Counted from the stretch's first letter, positions 22,901 through 35,559 are shown. The stretch: 64,000 bases of DNA from Chimonanthus salicifolius (GCA_013350335.1 CM023539.1:13330302-13394301); one strand, 5' to 3'. Made by a program: numbers and translations. Notes: a model not told the origin generated them from the sequence alone.

Positions 22901-23610
22901 TTTGGGATCTTCACATCCAGAGCAATCTTTCGGACCTAGAGTTTGATGAGATTTCCGAGCTTCTCCACTTGATCTCCTCTTACCGGATTCGATGCTCTAC
23001 TGCGGACAATCTCCTTTGGGTGTACGACACGAGTGGTTGTTTTTCTGTCAAATCTTTCTTCATTGGCAACAATTAAGAGGCTCGGCTTGTCATTGTCAAC
23101 CCAAATATTTGGGTCTCCAAAGCTCCACCTAGGGTCATTTGCTTCTTATGGACAGCTGGCCTGGGGAAAATTTTGACTCAAGACAACTTGCGCAATAGAG
23201 GAAAAATTATTGTCAGTGCTTGCCCTCTCTGCCTTCGGGCTTCTGAAGAGACAAGCCACCTTCTTCTCCATTGCCCTTTTTCTTCTGCAGTTTGGAACTC
23301 TGTGTTGGATCAGTTTGGCGTGCTTTGGATTATGCCTTCTTCAGTAGCCGAGCTATCTTATGCTTGGGACATATCTTTGGTCTCCACAAAATGCTCCTCT
23401 TTATGGCGTCTCTCCTTCTTCGCCACTGTGTGGAGTTTATGGTGGGAACGCAACAATAGAATCTTCAAAGATCGTGCTGAGCCGAGTGATGCAGTTTCGA
23501 GAAGAATTTTTTCCATGTGCGCCTCTTGGGCTTCTCCTCTTGCTGAATTCAGGAACATCTCTGCAAACGACATCCTCCGTGCTTGGAAAGAATGTATTGA
23601 ATTAGCATAG
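19964..23610 (+). pseudogene. LINE ORF2: APE endonuclease, reverse transcriptase, zf-RVT
   Basis: ORF2 nicks target DNA and primes reverse transcription from it. ATG 19964 starts 'MKIISWNVRGLGDPRK', the APE start. Then 'LQESK' (catalytic Glu), 'CVYGP', 'GDFNLI' and 'SDHWPL' (Asp-His) follow. RT motifs are 'APRPDGFP', 'LVPKKDG', 'FRPISLLG', 'CKLDLEKAYDMVDW', 'GIRQGDPLSPALF' and the catalytic box 'FVDDT' near 22019. The C-terminus has 'CPLCLRASEETSHLLLHC', the zf-RVT zinc domain, and ends TAG at 23608-23610. In-frame stops lie near 20011, 20049, 20371, 21793 and 23076, and a frameshift near 22400 moves frame 2 to frame 1. RT and APE catalytic residues survive, so decay is moderate. Confidence 0.9.
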
Positions 23611-23740
23611 TTTTATCTTTGTCAGTGATTGGTTGTCTCAGGTGTGTGTTTTTTCTTTGCCGTGGAATTTTTTCCCTCCCTTTGTATTTGCACTTCTGGT
23701 GCCTTTCTCTTTCTTAATATATTAACCTTTCAAAAAAAAA

Positions 23741-24214
23741 TATATCGAAGAAGTGAAAAACACTCATTTTCTTTACCTTCACATTCCATAAGCTGGAAAA
23801 ATGCAAAGAACCCTTAGGTATTGAAATTATCGATTTAGTTTAGTTACAACTTATGTTATTTAATGTGTAAGTTATCTGGGTTTCTGCTGTATAAATACAT
23901 GAGAAATTGCATATGGATAGATTTCAAATGTTCTTGCACATGCCTATGTCCATATACAAATCTTTATTCTTGGGTGCTAATATTTCGTGTATGGTATTTT
24001 GTAAATATGCTAAATTTGAAAGTGCTAATGGAAGCACATCATTTAAGTTATTTTTTTTTTATAATTGAATTTGATAAATTGTATAATATTTAATAGAATG
24101 TAAACTATTAACTATTGGGTTATACAAAATTGTTAGAAATTGGAAACACAGCATCACCATTCATTATTTGTCACAAAAAAATAAAAAAAGGCCACGAGTA
24201 TGATTATTCTATAA
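23741..24214. other. AT-rich spacer, nothing recognised
   Basis: No coding potential and no paired termini seen. Confidence 0.5.
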
Positions 24215-25260
24215 CACAGTTAAATCTCTATAAAATAATACTCTTGGGACCAAAAGAAATTATTATCTTAGCAGGGTTATTGATTTATTGATAAATGGAT
24301 AATTATTAATTTAGAAAGAGTATTATGTTTCTACTATTTGTACATGTATAGCTTATAAATTTAAAAACAATGAATGTGGTCAAAAATTAATACATAGAAG
24401 CCCAAGAGACTCTAAAAAAGAAGAGATGACATTTGTGTTTTACCAATTGTTTCTTCAAAAGAGGTCTTTCAAGCACTAGTAACTTTAAATAACTACTTGT
24501 TGCCCTTGTCACAAATATCGGCGGTATTTTCAAATTTACCTCTTTTTTATCGGCAAAATACCATTACCGCGTTAAAAACACATTTTTATCCCCACGACGA
24601 TAAATTTTTGGTAAATTCCCGATAAAATCGGGTTAAAAACGCGATAAACGTTAATAACGCGATAATATCCGGGTAAATTGCCAGTAAATTCCCGATAAAT
24701 TTCTGGTAAATTCCCTATATCATTTTTATTTCATTAATTTTTTTATTTATTCTATTTTTTTATTTTTTAAATATTATAATTTCCGCGAGATTTTTCCGTT
24801 AAATTCCCGGTAAAAATCTGAGAAGTTAAAAATATCCCGTTATTACAAATTGCCGTTAATATCCCGAGAACGGTATTTGTCACAATGCTTGTTACCACAT
24901 GAAAAAAATATACCAGAGGTGGTGTATGCATTGCAAAAAATTAAGGAAGAGGTTGAGTTTAGTTTAGGTATAAAGAAAAGGCAGACAACTTTAGATGCAT
25001 ATTTTGAGAAAGAGTTGAATTGAGAAAATAAAAGTTGTCAAGTAAAAAGTTACTCAATATTGTATTATGAATTTTTGTTTGTTATTTTTTTATGTACTTC
25101 ATCAATTATTAATTTATATTTCGTTGGGCCCTTAAGGATTTTTAAAAAATTATTATCTTATGCATTTAGCGGGGCCATTAATTTAGTACACTGGCCCGAG
25201 TTGGACTCAAAAGATTTTATTATTTAAGAGAGGTTATTAATTTATCGAGGTTTTAATGTA
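24215..25260 (+). mobile_element. Pogo/Tigger-like DNA transposon remnant
   Basis: Terminal sequences form inverted repeats. The left 'cacagttaaatctctataaa' matches the complement of the right 'tacattaaaacctcgataaa', the layout of plant pogo-like (Tc1/mariner) elements, which insert at TA. Internal coding survives as about 50 residues: 'LNNYLLPLSQ' before the nested MITE and, after it, 'EVVYALQKIKEEVEFSLGIK' then 'RQTTLDAYFEK', resembling the C-terminal tail of pogo/Tigger transposases. The DDE catalytic part is gone, so it is non-autonomous. Edge positions are good to a few bases. Confidence 0.65.
24515..24876. mobile_element. 362-bp MITE nested in the pogo-like element
   Basis: TTGTCACAA occurs immediately before (24506-24514) and after (24877-24885), a 9-bp target duplication (8 bp if one A belongs to the element). 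Termini are weakly inverted (ATATCGG against ATACCGT). The body is built of short 'gataaattcccgg' and 'ggtaaattcccg' type repeats and their complements, as in some hAT or Mutator-like MITEs. Removing it and one duplication restores a continuous reading frame of the host transposase tail. Confidence 0.75.
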
Positions 25261-25992
25261 TATTAATCTTACTATGGAGTGTGATTGTTCATATTCTTAA
25301 TATTGCTTTATTCGCCTTCGATGAGCTTGACTATGGGATATGGTCCATGTCATCCCCTACTAGACATTATAGCCTAATCACCAGGGACTTTACTGTCTGA
25401 GACTGGTTCTTGGCCTTCATTATTGAGACCTTCAATTTTTCACCTGCTGCAAATAAGCTTTTTAACCTTAAAAGGGTATTTCTTATTATCCGAGATTTGA
25501 TCGTGTCTGAGCTTGTGATGAACCAGTTGATGAATTAATTTGCTTGATCATTTTCCCTTGGGCTATGTTTGGATAGAGATATGAGGAGACTTCTCTTGAT
25601 TTCTCCTGCGTTATTCTATTTGAATCTCTTTTGTAGGAGAAAGTGAGGCTACAAGATGTCATACTTCTCATCTTCTAGGAGAAGAGAAGATGGTGTTCTC
25701 CAGGAGTACATCCTCTTTAAGAGGAGAAGATTGTGTTACCATTTTAGTGGTTAGGATCACAAGACAAAAAATCTTAAAAACCTGATTCTAACCCATCGAA
25801 CAAAAAAGATTTGTCGAAATCTGTGTATTTAAATTGAGCTCAGACAAATGAACACATCTTAATTATTATTCTTTTAGAAAAAAGATATCAACAAGATTCA
25901 AACCCAAGTCACTTATATGAGAAACAACTATATTTACTAATAGAGCACAGTAGCTTTCATATCTTTATTTATATATAGCGTCCGCATATAAT
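25261..25992. other. Spacer, nothing firm
   Basis: No gene. 'ggctatgtttggatagag' at 25561 looks like one Tourist-like terminus (compare 33412 and 35560) but no partner end was seen. Confidence 0.45.
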
Positions 25993-28900
25993 TGTGGTGC
26001 CTCGCCCTTTTCCCAATATTTAAAATCAGAGTATAATTTTTTTTTTGAATAATACAATAAAGAAAATGGGACGGAGACGGCCATGACACGAGTCGATCCC
26101 GAAATCAAAGACTCCGACTTCGACTGGCCCAACACAGTGTGTACATGGATTAACACCCATGATAATTTTTACACACATACTTAGAACATTCAACAGAAAT
26201 CAAATCATATTTATCCTAGATCTATATGAAAAATAAAGTATAGAGTCTCCCATGAGTCAACATATCAAACCATCAACAACATAGATGAAATCTAGGAATT
26301 ATAATTATTAAATTCCCAAAATAATGCTCCTATGAATACATCTCATCTAATATCAAAATTAGCAAAATCAAAACATCATCTCTTTTCATCCAAACTGTTC
26401 ATACTCTGCTGCTACTTGGTTCGACTCTATTCCCTTGTGTTGCACCTTTATCTAGAAGGGGAATTATGGGTTTAGTCAACGTGTCCAGTAGGTAATTCCG
26501 ATCAAAAGGGGAAAGGGGGAAGTGGGGGGGGGGTGGGGTTCACATATTCATGCATTTTCCATGGTTATAAGTGCAATTCTCAATTCTTAATCAATATTGA
26601 CAACTCATACTCATGTTTAATTACGAAATTTAGACATTTCATACTCAAATCATAATAAACATGTATGTCATGCCATGAATGTCATGATCAATGCAACCAT
26701 CTCCATCTTCCATTCTCAACTATAGTTCCTGTCACATCAATGGTTTATATTCTGGCCAAACATAAGTCCGTAGCATTTTCGAGGGCAACCGATAGGGTGT
26801 TGTACCCTATATTGACATTTAACTGGGACTAATCGGAGGAGTGCCAATATCCCATACGCCTGCGTAGGTTTCGAGACTTCTTCTGACCCTAGAGCTCTTA
26901 TGGCCCAAATCAATACCCATATTTTCTGAAACAGTGGACGCGGCCAATATACAACAGTTTGTTCAATTTCATCAATTTCCATCATTATTTCATACCCAAG
27001 TCCAAAGCTTGGTTCCTACTAATGCAAATCCTATCCCATGTCACATGCATGAGGTATATGAATGTAGGTGCCATTTTCATTTCATTTATACATCCTCAAT
27101 TCTTTCCAAAACATGTATCATATGTTCAAAGGTAATTAAATCAAAATCACATGACATTTGCATGATCTCACTTATTAATACATCACTAGTATAGAATAGT
27201 TTACATTCCCAAGTATCACATTTAACCATTACTCTTCATATTATGGTCAAGTCCTTTCAAAGTAAATCAGTAATTCACATATTCCACATGCCATCATTTC
27301 ATAAAATATATTTATCATCCAAATCATTATTCAGCATGCTCCAATAACCCAGAAGAATCTACTCATACAATTTCAAAGATTCCATTGCAATTCATAATTT
27401 TAAAGTATATCTATTGGCCATTCATAATAATAGAGGAAGTACACATAATATCACTCTAGTGCATTCAACAATGTAGGAACACCCACTTGATTGACGAAAA
27501 TCAGTGAAGGGGTGGTTTGCGAAACGGCACGTACAACGCTTAAGTCACCCTCGAATCCTTCAGTCATTTTCATGTATGACAAAACATCACAACACTATTA
27601 TTAAACTTAATTAAATCAATTGCACTTAGTTTCTAAATCTAATGGCGTTACTTCCATCAATGTGGTCTTGTTCAAAATCTAAAATTAGCTACTAAGTGAT
27701 TAAAACTAAGTGTGTAAGTCTTTCCATTGTAACTTGAAAAACATTCCTAAAATCAATGGTTTTGAACTTAAAAAAATAGCCCTCAAATCAATGGTTTTCG
27801 AGAGTGAAAACCAATCCAAACAAAAAAAAACAGCCAGCTATTGGTCTTATGTTCAACCAACAAAGAGTCTTAATTTCAGCCAGCAATTGGTCTTAAGTTC
27901 AGCCAACAAACAGTCCTACCATGGCTCGTTTTTTAGACAGCAAGACAGCTTTATCATGATTGGTTTTGTAAAAATCATTCCGGGTTCCACCGATATCGGA
28001 CTGACTCGAGTAAATACTCTTTGGAAAGATCTCTCATAGTAGAAGAACTTAAAAGTATTTATAAATATCCAGAAAATCATTTTGAAGTAATTACAAGTCC
28101 AACTTCAAGACTGTTATGTAAAGACAATTTTCTGTCTTAAAATTGTATTGTACCATTCTTACAAAAATTTCTGGTATCAGACTATATTAAATCAAGGTTC
28201 CATATTCAAACATTGGCTAGGTCTCAGAATAAGGATTCCAACGACATATGGTTCGACCCAAACGGACATTCCTAACCCGAGTTATGGTCAAAATACTCAT
28301 AGTCACCGTTCGACAGTTTGCAATGTTAATAGAGATTCTGATTTACAGACTATAAAATTCTTAAATAATTCAAGAAGATAGATATCTTCATGAGCTCTAA
28401 TTTAGGTACAAATTTTACATCACTCTAATCTCCAGAGGCCAAGATAAAAATTATACACCGAACTGCTGCAGAATTTCTATACAGTGACAGAACGAGTAGT
28501 CTGTCTTAATATTGTTTAGACTTAATATTTTAACTGGAAAAGATAACTCTGTCTAGATGGAAATAGACATAAATTTTACAGAAATACAATATTGGAAGAT
28601 CAACTTATGAATCTTTTAGTGAAGAGAGCAAACTTGTCTCCAAACTTGAACCAGATATTTTGTCCGACTTTTAGGTTTTATTTGAGGCACCAAACTATAT
28701 TATTTTGCTTTCAAATTCGGATAGAAATTAGATCTATCAGTGTAGCTTCCAACGAAACAAATTTCGTGGAAAACGACAACTGGAAACTCTAGTTATAATT
28801 TTTGTTACGACAACGCGGAAAAAATCATTGATCTGTCCAGAAATCCGAATTTCTCAAACTTAAGTTTTATTTACCTATTTTCATTCTAGATTTAAATCTC

Positions 28901-29679
28901 TCCTAAACCTTCAATCATAATAAAAGGATTATTTACATACCTCTACTTGAAGTCTTTGAATCTTCTTTTTCAACACTTTTCAATGGAGAAAATTTGATAC
29001 AAGAATATGAAGTTTGGAGGAGAGGCCTTGATGCTTGTTTTCCTTAATGGACTTAGATGGAGATGAGAGATAGACTTGCGAGAGAAAGAGTTGCTTCAAA
29101 TGTCAATGGGAGAGAAGAAATAAGAACAATGCAGGATGGGTTATTGCTGATTTCCAGCACCAAAAGTATGGACTTCCTGCTATTTTCAGAGAAGATGGGT
29201 TTTCCCTCTTTTCAGCTGAGAAAGACATTGTTGCAGTGCTTTCCCATCCCCTCTCAGTATGAAAAAGGAATCTAGTCTTTGTTTTTCAGTGGATTCACAC
29301 AAGGGTTGGGTTAGCTGATAAGTTACACATGGGTGTTGTCCCTCTTTGCTAACTCATGTGGCCTAGTCACCACTTGATGGGGCCCTCTTTTCACCTCATC
29401 AGCTGAGGTATACTAAATTAATTTAGTTAATTAAACAATAATAATTCCATTAACTTAATTAATTTATCAAATTATTAAAATTCTCAATTAAATGCCAATG
29501 GTTCTTATAAATCTCATTAATTTTACCTAATAATAAAATTCCCATTAATGCCATTTAACATCAACATTCACATCAATTTTTTTTCAATAATTTTCAATTT
29601 GGATTTAAAATTCCAAATTCATTCAAAATACAATCAGAAAATGCATCGAGCATCGAGGTCGAATTCTCTGGTCGTTACA
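25993..29679 (-). repeat. 3' LTR of element 2 (3.7 kb)
   Basis: Starts TGTGGTGCCTCG and ends GGTCGTTACA on the plus strand. It is recognisable again in the window at 48739-48786 plus 61252-64000. It carries the shared block near 26446-26495 and the U3 palindrome at 29393-29409. It is diverged from the LTRs of elements 1 and 3 but keeps the same order of modules. Confidence 0.8.
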
Positions 29680-29742
29680 ATAGTACCATCTTTTTCGAAT
29701 TTTCGTCCCGAAAATTAGACAAAGTTGGGTCTAAAACAAAGA

Positions 29743-31962
29743 TCACACAAATAATTCTGAATAATGAGTCCTCATCTCTGACTCTAATTCCCAGGTAGGC
29801 TCCTCGCTGCCATGTCTTTCCCATACCACTTTAACAAATGGTATTACTCTGTTTTTCAGAAATTTCTGTTGTGAATCTGTTATCCTGATGGGTCTCTCGA
29901 CATATGACACGTTGCTTTGTACATCAAGTTTTTTCACTTCCAAGGCATGTCATGGATCAGGGTTATACTTCCGCAACATGGAGACATGAAAAACATTGTG
30001 CATACTAGACAACTGTGCAGGAAGTACTATCCGATATGTACCTCTCCGATCTTCTAGAGGATCGGAAACGGTCCAACAAATCTTGGAGACAAATTTCCCT
30101 TCTTTCTGAACCTCATTTGACCTTTACGCGGTGATACCTTCAGAAATACTAAGTTATCCACCTCAAACTCCAAAGCTTTTCTTCTCTTGTCTACGTAGCT
30201 CTTCTGTCGCATTTAGACAGTTAGCAGTAGATGTTGTCAAATGGTCTTGATCTGCTCTGCGGTCTCTGCCACTAACTCTGATCCAATCAGTGCAACCTCT
30301 CCTGCATCAGTCCAACAAATCGGAGATCTGCAAGGTCTACCGCACAACACTTCGAATGGAGCCATCTAGATAGCTATTGTTGTACGAGAACTCTACCAAT
30401 GGAAGGTACTCTTCCCAGCTACCCTGGAAATCCAACATACAAGCCCTCAACATATCCTCCAATGTCTGTATAGTCCTTTCTGACTGTCCATCAGTCTGCA
30501 GATGAAATGTTGTGCTATACAGTAGGTTTGTACCCATGGCCATTTGTAAACTTTGTCACACCTTTCCAGTGAATCTTCCATCACGATCTGATAATCGTCT
30601 TAGGTATCCCATGTAGTCTAACAATATCCTTGATGTACCGCCTGCCCAACTTCTCAGATGAATTTGTCATCTTCATAGGCATGAAGTGTGCTGACTTGTT
30701 AAGACAGTCGATCACAACCCAAATAATATCATTGCCTTTAGATGATCTAGGCAATCCCGTCACAAAATCCATCTCAATGTGTTCCCACTTCCATTCTGGT
30801 ACGGAAAGGGCCTTAAGCAAACCAGGGGGATTTTGATCTTCTGCTTTGAGTCGTTGACATGTTAGACAATTGGAGATGTAATCTGCACGTCTTTCTTGAG
30901 TCCACACCACCAATACTGACGCTTGAAATCTCTATACATCTTTGTGCTTATAGGGTGTATTGAAAATTTTGATTGGTGTGCTTTTGTCAGTATCTCTTTT
31001 CTGCATTCTTCTGGTACGTATACCCTGCCTTTGAACATGAGTCATTGTCTAGGTTGCAATTGCCAATCTTGGACTGTCTCTACTACAGATAACTTGGCCA
31101 AAATTTCTGACATTCTCGGATCTGTCTTTTGTGCCTGTTCTATTTTTTATGTCAACGTCGAATGTACCACCAAATTTCATATACATCCTCTGTTGGACAT
31201 GTGCAAGTTCAATTCCGCAATGGCTAAGCGCATCTTCCACTCTTGCCTGATTAGGCTTGCTATGGCTTCATAAGGTTTGCGGCTAAGTGCATCCGCAACT
31301 TTGTTTGCCTTGCCTGGATGATAGTGAATAGCAAAATCATACTCATGGAGACACTCCATCCATAACCTCTGCCTCATGTTAAGTTCTTTCTGTTCGAACA
31401 GGTATTTCAAACTTTTGTGGTTAGAATAGACTTCGAACTTTTCTCCAAAGAGATAGTGCCTCCAGCTTTTGAGTGCAAACACTATAGCTACCAACTCCAA
31501 GTCATGAACGGGATAATCCCGCTCATGCACTTTCAACTATCGGGAGCCATAAGCTACTGGTCATGTCTCTTGGGTGAGAATACATCTCAGTCTTTCAACA
31601 AAAGTATCACAGTATACTGCATAGCCTGTACCCCTTTTTGGAAGAATTAGGATAGGGAATAATATAAGTCTTCGCTTCAGTTCTTCAAACCTCTCATTGC
31701 ACTTTTCTCACCATTCATCATTTCTGAGTCAGACGGGTGAGTGGGCCTGCAATCTTGGAGAAGTCCACAATGAATTTGAGGGTAATGCGCCGCTAATCCC
31801 AGAAAGCTTTTGATTTCTATAACATTCCGAGGGGGTTTCCAATTCTAAACTACTTCTATATTTTCCACATCCATTGTTATTCCTCCTGCTGCTACTATGT
31901 GTCCAAGAAATTCACTTTTCATGGCCAGAATTCACATTTACTGACTTTACCAAACAACTTGT
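29743..31962 (-). pseudogene. Element 2 pol remnant (RT end, RNase H, integrase)
   Basis: From 31962 downward: the last RT segment 'KLFGKVSKCEFWP', then RNase H ('[20 protein letters not shown]', '[19 protein letters not shown]', '[15 protein letters not shown]', about 31177-31536). Integrase follows with 'CLTCQRLKAEDQNPPGLL' and 'MDFVTGLPRS' (30581-30913), 'FHLQTDGQSERTIQTLEDML' (30337-30543) and the chromodomain-like end 'VKVVWERHGSEEPTWELESE' (29743-29943). Frames are broken in several places. It is better preserved in the integrase core than element 1. Confidence 0.85.
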
Positions 31963-32854
31963 TGCAGAATTTCTATACAATCTGAGACAGAATGAGTAGT
32001 CTGTCTTACAGATATGTTTTGGGGTATCATTTTTTTAGCCTTGATATTTTAATTGGAAATAGATCACTCTGTCTATATGGAAATAGATATAAATTTTACA
32101 GAAATACGATATCGGAAGATCAACTTATGGATCTTTTAATGAAGAGCAGAAAACCTGTCCCCAAACCTGAACCAGATATTTGGTCCAACTTTTAGGTTTT
32201 ATTTGGTGCATCAAACTATATTTTTTTGCTTTCAAATTCAGATAGCAACTAGATCTATCAGTATAGCTTCCAACAAAACAAATTTCGTTGAAAATGACAT
32301 CTAGAAACTCTAGGTATGATTTTTGTTGCAACAACGCACAGAAAATCATTGACCTGTCTAGAAATTCGAATTTTCTCAACCTTAAGTTTTATTTTCCTAT
32401 TTTCATTCTAGATTTAAATCTCTCCTAAACCTTCTTTGGATCTTCTTTATTCAACACTTTTTAATGGAGAAGATTTGATAGAAGAATATGATGTTTGCAC
32501 ATGGGTAATGGTCCCTCTTTGCTAACTGATGTGGCCTAGTCACCACTTGATGGGGCCCTCTTGTCACCTCATCAGCTGAGGTGTACTAAATTAATTTAGT
32601 TAATCAAATTATAATAATTCCATTAACTTAGTTAATTTATCAAATTATTAAAATTCTTAATTAAATACCAATGGTTTTCATAAATCTCATTAATTTTATT
32701 TAATACTAAAATCCCATTAATGCCATTATTTAACATCAACATTCACATCAAATTTTTTTCGATGATTTTCAATTCGGATTTAAAAATCCAAATTCATTCA
32801 AAATACAATCAGAAAATACATCGGGCATCGGGGTCGAATTCTCAGGTCGTTACA
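31963..32854 (-). repeat. Truncated 5' LTR of element 2
   Basis: Aligns with 28470-29679 of the 3' LTR, with an internal gap, and ends CGTTACA at 32854. It joins RT sequence directly at about 31962, marking a deletion junction. It contains CACCTCATCAGCTGAGGTG at 32565-32583. Confidence 0.8.
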
Positions 32855-33411
32855 ATAAGCGCTCATTTTTACCAGTGTTACATATACGCATTAGTAAACC
32901 TAACACCTTGTGTTGTGCATAGTCGTACTCATGAAAGGGCAGTCGCAACTGTTATATGCATGGTTGTACTTGTGATTCTGAAAATGTAGCAGTTGTCCTC
33001 TGTCACTTGGAGCATTTGGACCAAAAAATGGTTGACTGGGCGTAGGAGGCACCCTTATCCAATAATTTTTTTTTAAGGTATACTGACGTAAAATCGCAAC
33101 ATTTGAGATATTCCCATACACAAATCCATAAAATATAACAAAATACATAATTCATTTATTTAAATTTTCATATTTATTTCACATCACTTTTTTTCACATG
33201 TGCATACAAACATAAAAAATTCAATTTTATAGAAAATTATTTCTCATCTCAATTTTTTAAGAAACCTTTTCTTATAAAATTGACATTTTCTTTTCTAATG
33301 TGAAAATAAACAAACGCACCCTAAGTGAGGGCTCTTTCATTGGTAGAGTGTTGATTTGTACTTCCATCAAAGTTTAGATTTTCCTCTACAACGTAGAACC
33401 CAAAATTCAAA
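32855..33411. other. Spacer, nothing recognised
   Basis: AT-rich sequence without a coding frame of note. Confidence 0.5.
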
Positions 33412-34028
33412 GGTTGCGTTTGGATGGGGGGTAAAAGGGGGTAACCCCCCCGTTACCCCTTGTTACCCTCGTTTGGTAACAAGGGGGAAGGGTAAAAATT
33501 CAAATTTTTACCCCTCTTGTCTCCCTTTTGAATACCCCCATGGGGCAAGGCGTATTCAAGAATGAATACTCCTCTTTACCCTCCCTTTTGCTCATGAGAA
33601 ATTTTTTTTTTACATTTTATTTATTTATTTATTTTGGTAAGTACTTGGCTTTTATTTTTTTTTTAAAAGTACTCCATTATTTCCATTTGATAAATTTCAT
33701 ATCACCAAACAACAAATTATATTTTTTTATGAAGAGATATGAAGATTTTTTTTTTCATTTATTGAAATTTAAAATAATAATAGTGGTTTTTTATTTATTT
33801 ATTATTTTTTAAGGAAATCTTTCCCCTATTTATCCTGTGCCTTCCTCTATTTTTTAATTATATATTATAATTTTTTGAAACGTATTTGTCAAAATGTTTT
33901 ATTTTTAAAGGGTGATTCTGTCGAAATTTCGATAGGGTCTCAAAACTCTGAAAATTTTGAGATTCATGATAATCTCTTTCAGGATAATTAACAATTTATT
34001 CTGTTAGAAGATTGTTTAAAAAATGTGT

Positions 34029-35080
34029 CAACATTTTCAACGTGATGCATTTGTGTGGGGGGTAAATTTTTACAGGGGTTACCCTTGAGTAGGGGTAAAC
34101 TGACATATTAACAATTTTATGAGAATTAATAATTTTATTAAATCTATATAATATAAAAATAAAATTTCTGCAACATTTTCAACGTGATGCATTTGGGTGA
34201 GGCGTAAATTTCTACAGGGGTTACCCTTGAGCAAGGGTAATTGTAAGTAGGGGTAAACTGACATATTAACAATTGTATGACAATTAATAATTTTATTAAA
34301 TATATATAATATAAAAATAAAATTTCTCCAACATTTTCAATGTGATGCATTTGGGTGAGGGGTAAATTTTTACAGGAGTTACTCTTGAGTAGGGGTAATT
34401 GTAAGTAGGGATAAACTGACATATTAACAATTTTATGAGAATTAATAATTTTATTAAATCTATATAATATAAAAATAAAATTTCTGCAACATTTTCAATG
34501 TAATGCATTTGGGTGAGGGGTAAATTTTACAGGGGTTACCCTTGAGCAGGGATAATTGTAAGTAGGGGTAAACTGACATATTAACAATTTTATGAGAATT
34601 AATAATTTTATTAAATCTATATAATATAAAAATAAAATTTTTGCAACATTTTCAATGTGATGCATTTGGGTGGGGTAAATTTTTACAGGAGTTACCCTTG
34701 AGCAGGGTAAACTGACATATTAACAATTTTATAAGAATTAATAATTTTATTAAATCTATATAATATAAAAATAAAATTTCTGCAACATTTTCAACGTGAT
34801 TCATTTCAGTGAGGGGTAAATTTTTACAGGGGTTACCTTTGAGTAGGGGTAATTGTACGTAGGGGTAAACTGACATATTAACAATTTTATTAAAATTAAT
34901 AATTTTATTAAATCTATATAATATAAAAATAAAGTTTCTTATACCATTTTCAAAGTGATGCATTTGGATGAGGGGTAAATTTTTATAGGGGTTACCTTTG
35001 AATAGGGGTAAACTGACATATTAACAATTTTATGAGAATTAATATTTTTATTAAATTTATATAATATAAAAAATAATAAT
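34029..35080. repeat. Satellite array, 7 units of about 143-158 bp
   Basis: Each unit begins near 'acattttcaacgtgatgcat' (about 34031, 34172, 34330, 34488, 34644, 34788, 34942) and contains 'ggggtaaatttttacagggg', 'cccttgagtaggggtaa', 'actgacatattaacaatttt' and an AT-rich tail. Units differ mainly by presence or absence of a 16-bp 'ttgtaagtaggggtaa' type insert. The G-rich part resembles the right subterminal region of the host element (35450-35537). Open frames on the minus strand here are repeat artefacts. Confidence 0.9.
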
Positions 35081-35286
35081 TATAATTTTTATGAAGAGAT
35101 ATGTTGATATTTTTTATTTATTTATTGGGATTTAAAATAGTAATATCAAAAAAAATCTTTATTTATTTTTTTAATATTAGAATGCAAGTGTTCATTTTAA
35201 ATTATAATTATGAAAAATAATTTATAAAAATTAGGTAATATTATTAGAATTTACTTCATGAATATTATTTAATAATTATGTTTTAT

Positions 35287-35301
<15 letters not shown>

Positions 35302-35347
<46 letters not shown>
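35302..35347. repeat. (AT)n microsatellite
   Basis: About 45 bp of alternating AT preceded by an A-run from 35286. Confidence 0.95.
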
Positions 35348-35352
<5 letters not shown>

Positions 35353-35559
35353 TATCAGGGTACCCTTGCTTGTAGTTACCAAATACGATTTTTTTAACCT
35401 TAGGGTAAGGTGTTACTTTACCACTGCAATTACCAAACAAGATAAGGGTAATCTCAGTTCAAGGGTCACCCCTACTCAAGGGTGACCCCTACTTAGGGGT
35501 AACCCCTATAAAAATTACCCCCTATCCAAACACAACCAGAGTGATTGCTTGTGTTCTAA

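Larger units (their letters stand above)
18066..23740 (+). mobile_element. L1-type LINE, 5'-truncated and decayed
   Basis: Non-LTR retrotransposon with two ORFs: a DUF4283-type ORF1 with a proline/serine-rich tail, and ORF2 with APE endonuclease, RT and a C-terminal zf-RVT domain. It ends in a short A-tract at 23732-23740. The upstream edge is uncertain. 'gaaaacactca' just before 18067 resembles 'gaaaaacactca' just after the tail (23755-23766) and may be a decayed target duplication. At least five nonsense codons and three frameshifts make it immobile. Confidence 0.85.
25993..32854 (-). mobile_element. Ty3/gypsy Tekay-like element 2, internally deleted
   Basis: Minus-strand element with a full 3' LTR (25993-29679), an internal remnant (29680-31962: integrase, RNase H and the end of RT) and only the first 0.9 kb of a 5' LTR (31963-32854). 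Flanks ATAAT (25988-25992) and ATAAG (32855-32859) are a near-perfect 5-bp target duplication, so the outer ends are genuine. A deletion removed the rest of the 5' LTR, primer site, gag, protease and most of RT. Confidence 0.82.
33412..35537. mobile_element. Tourist-like (PIF/Harbinger-type) element carrying a satellite
   Basis: The left end GGTTGCGTTTGGATGG and the complement of the right end GGTTGTGTTTGGATAG form terminal inverted repeats followed by G-rich 'gggtaa' subterminal runs. The interior is AT-rich, non-coding and includes a seven-unit tandem array (34029-35080) and an AT microsatellite. The flanking triplets do not match cleanly. Classification rests on similarity to the adjacent element at 35560, which has a TAA duplication. 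Confidence 0.6.

Noticed and set aside
33310..33400. tRNA-like stretch containing 'cattggtagagtg'
   Set aside because: It resembles a D-arm phrase, but no cloverleaf, anticodon stem or T-arm consensus follows.
34079..34963. Several minus-strand frames encoding similar 60-100 residue proteins
   Set aside because: They are translations of the satellite units and carry no independent evidence of coding.
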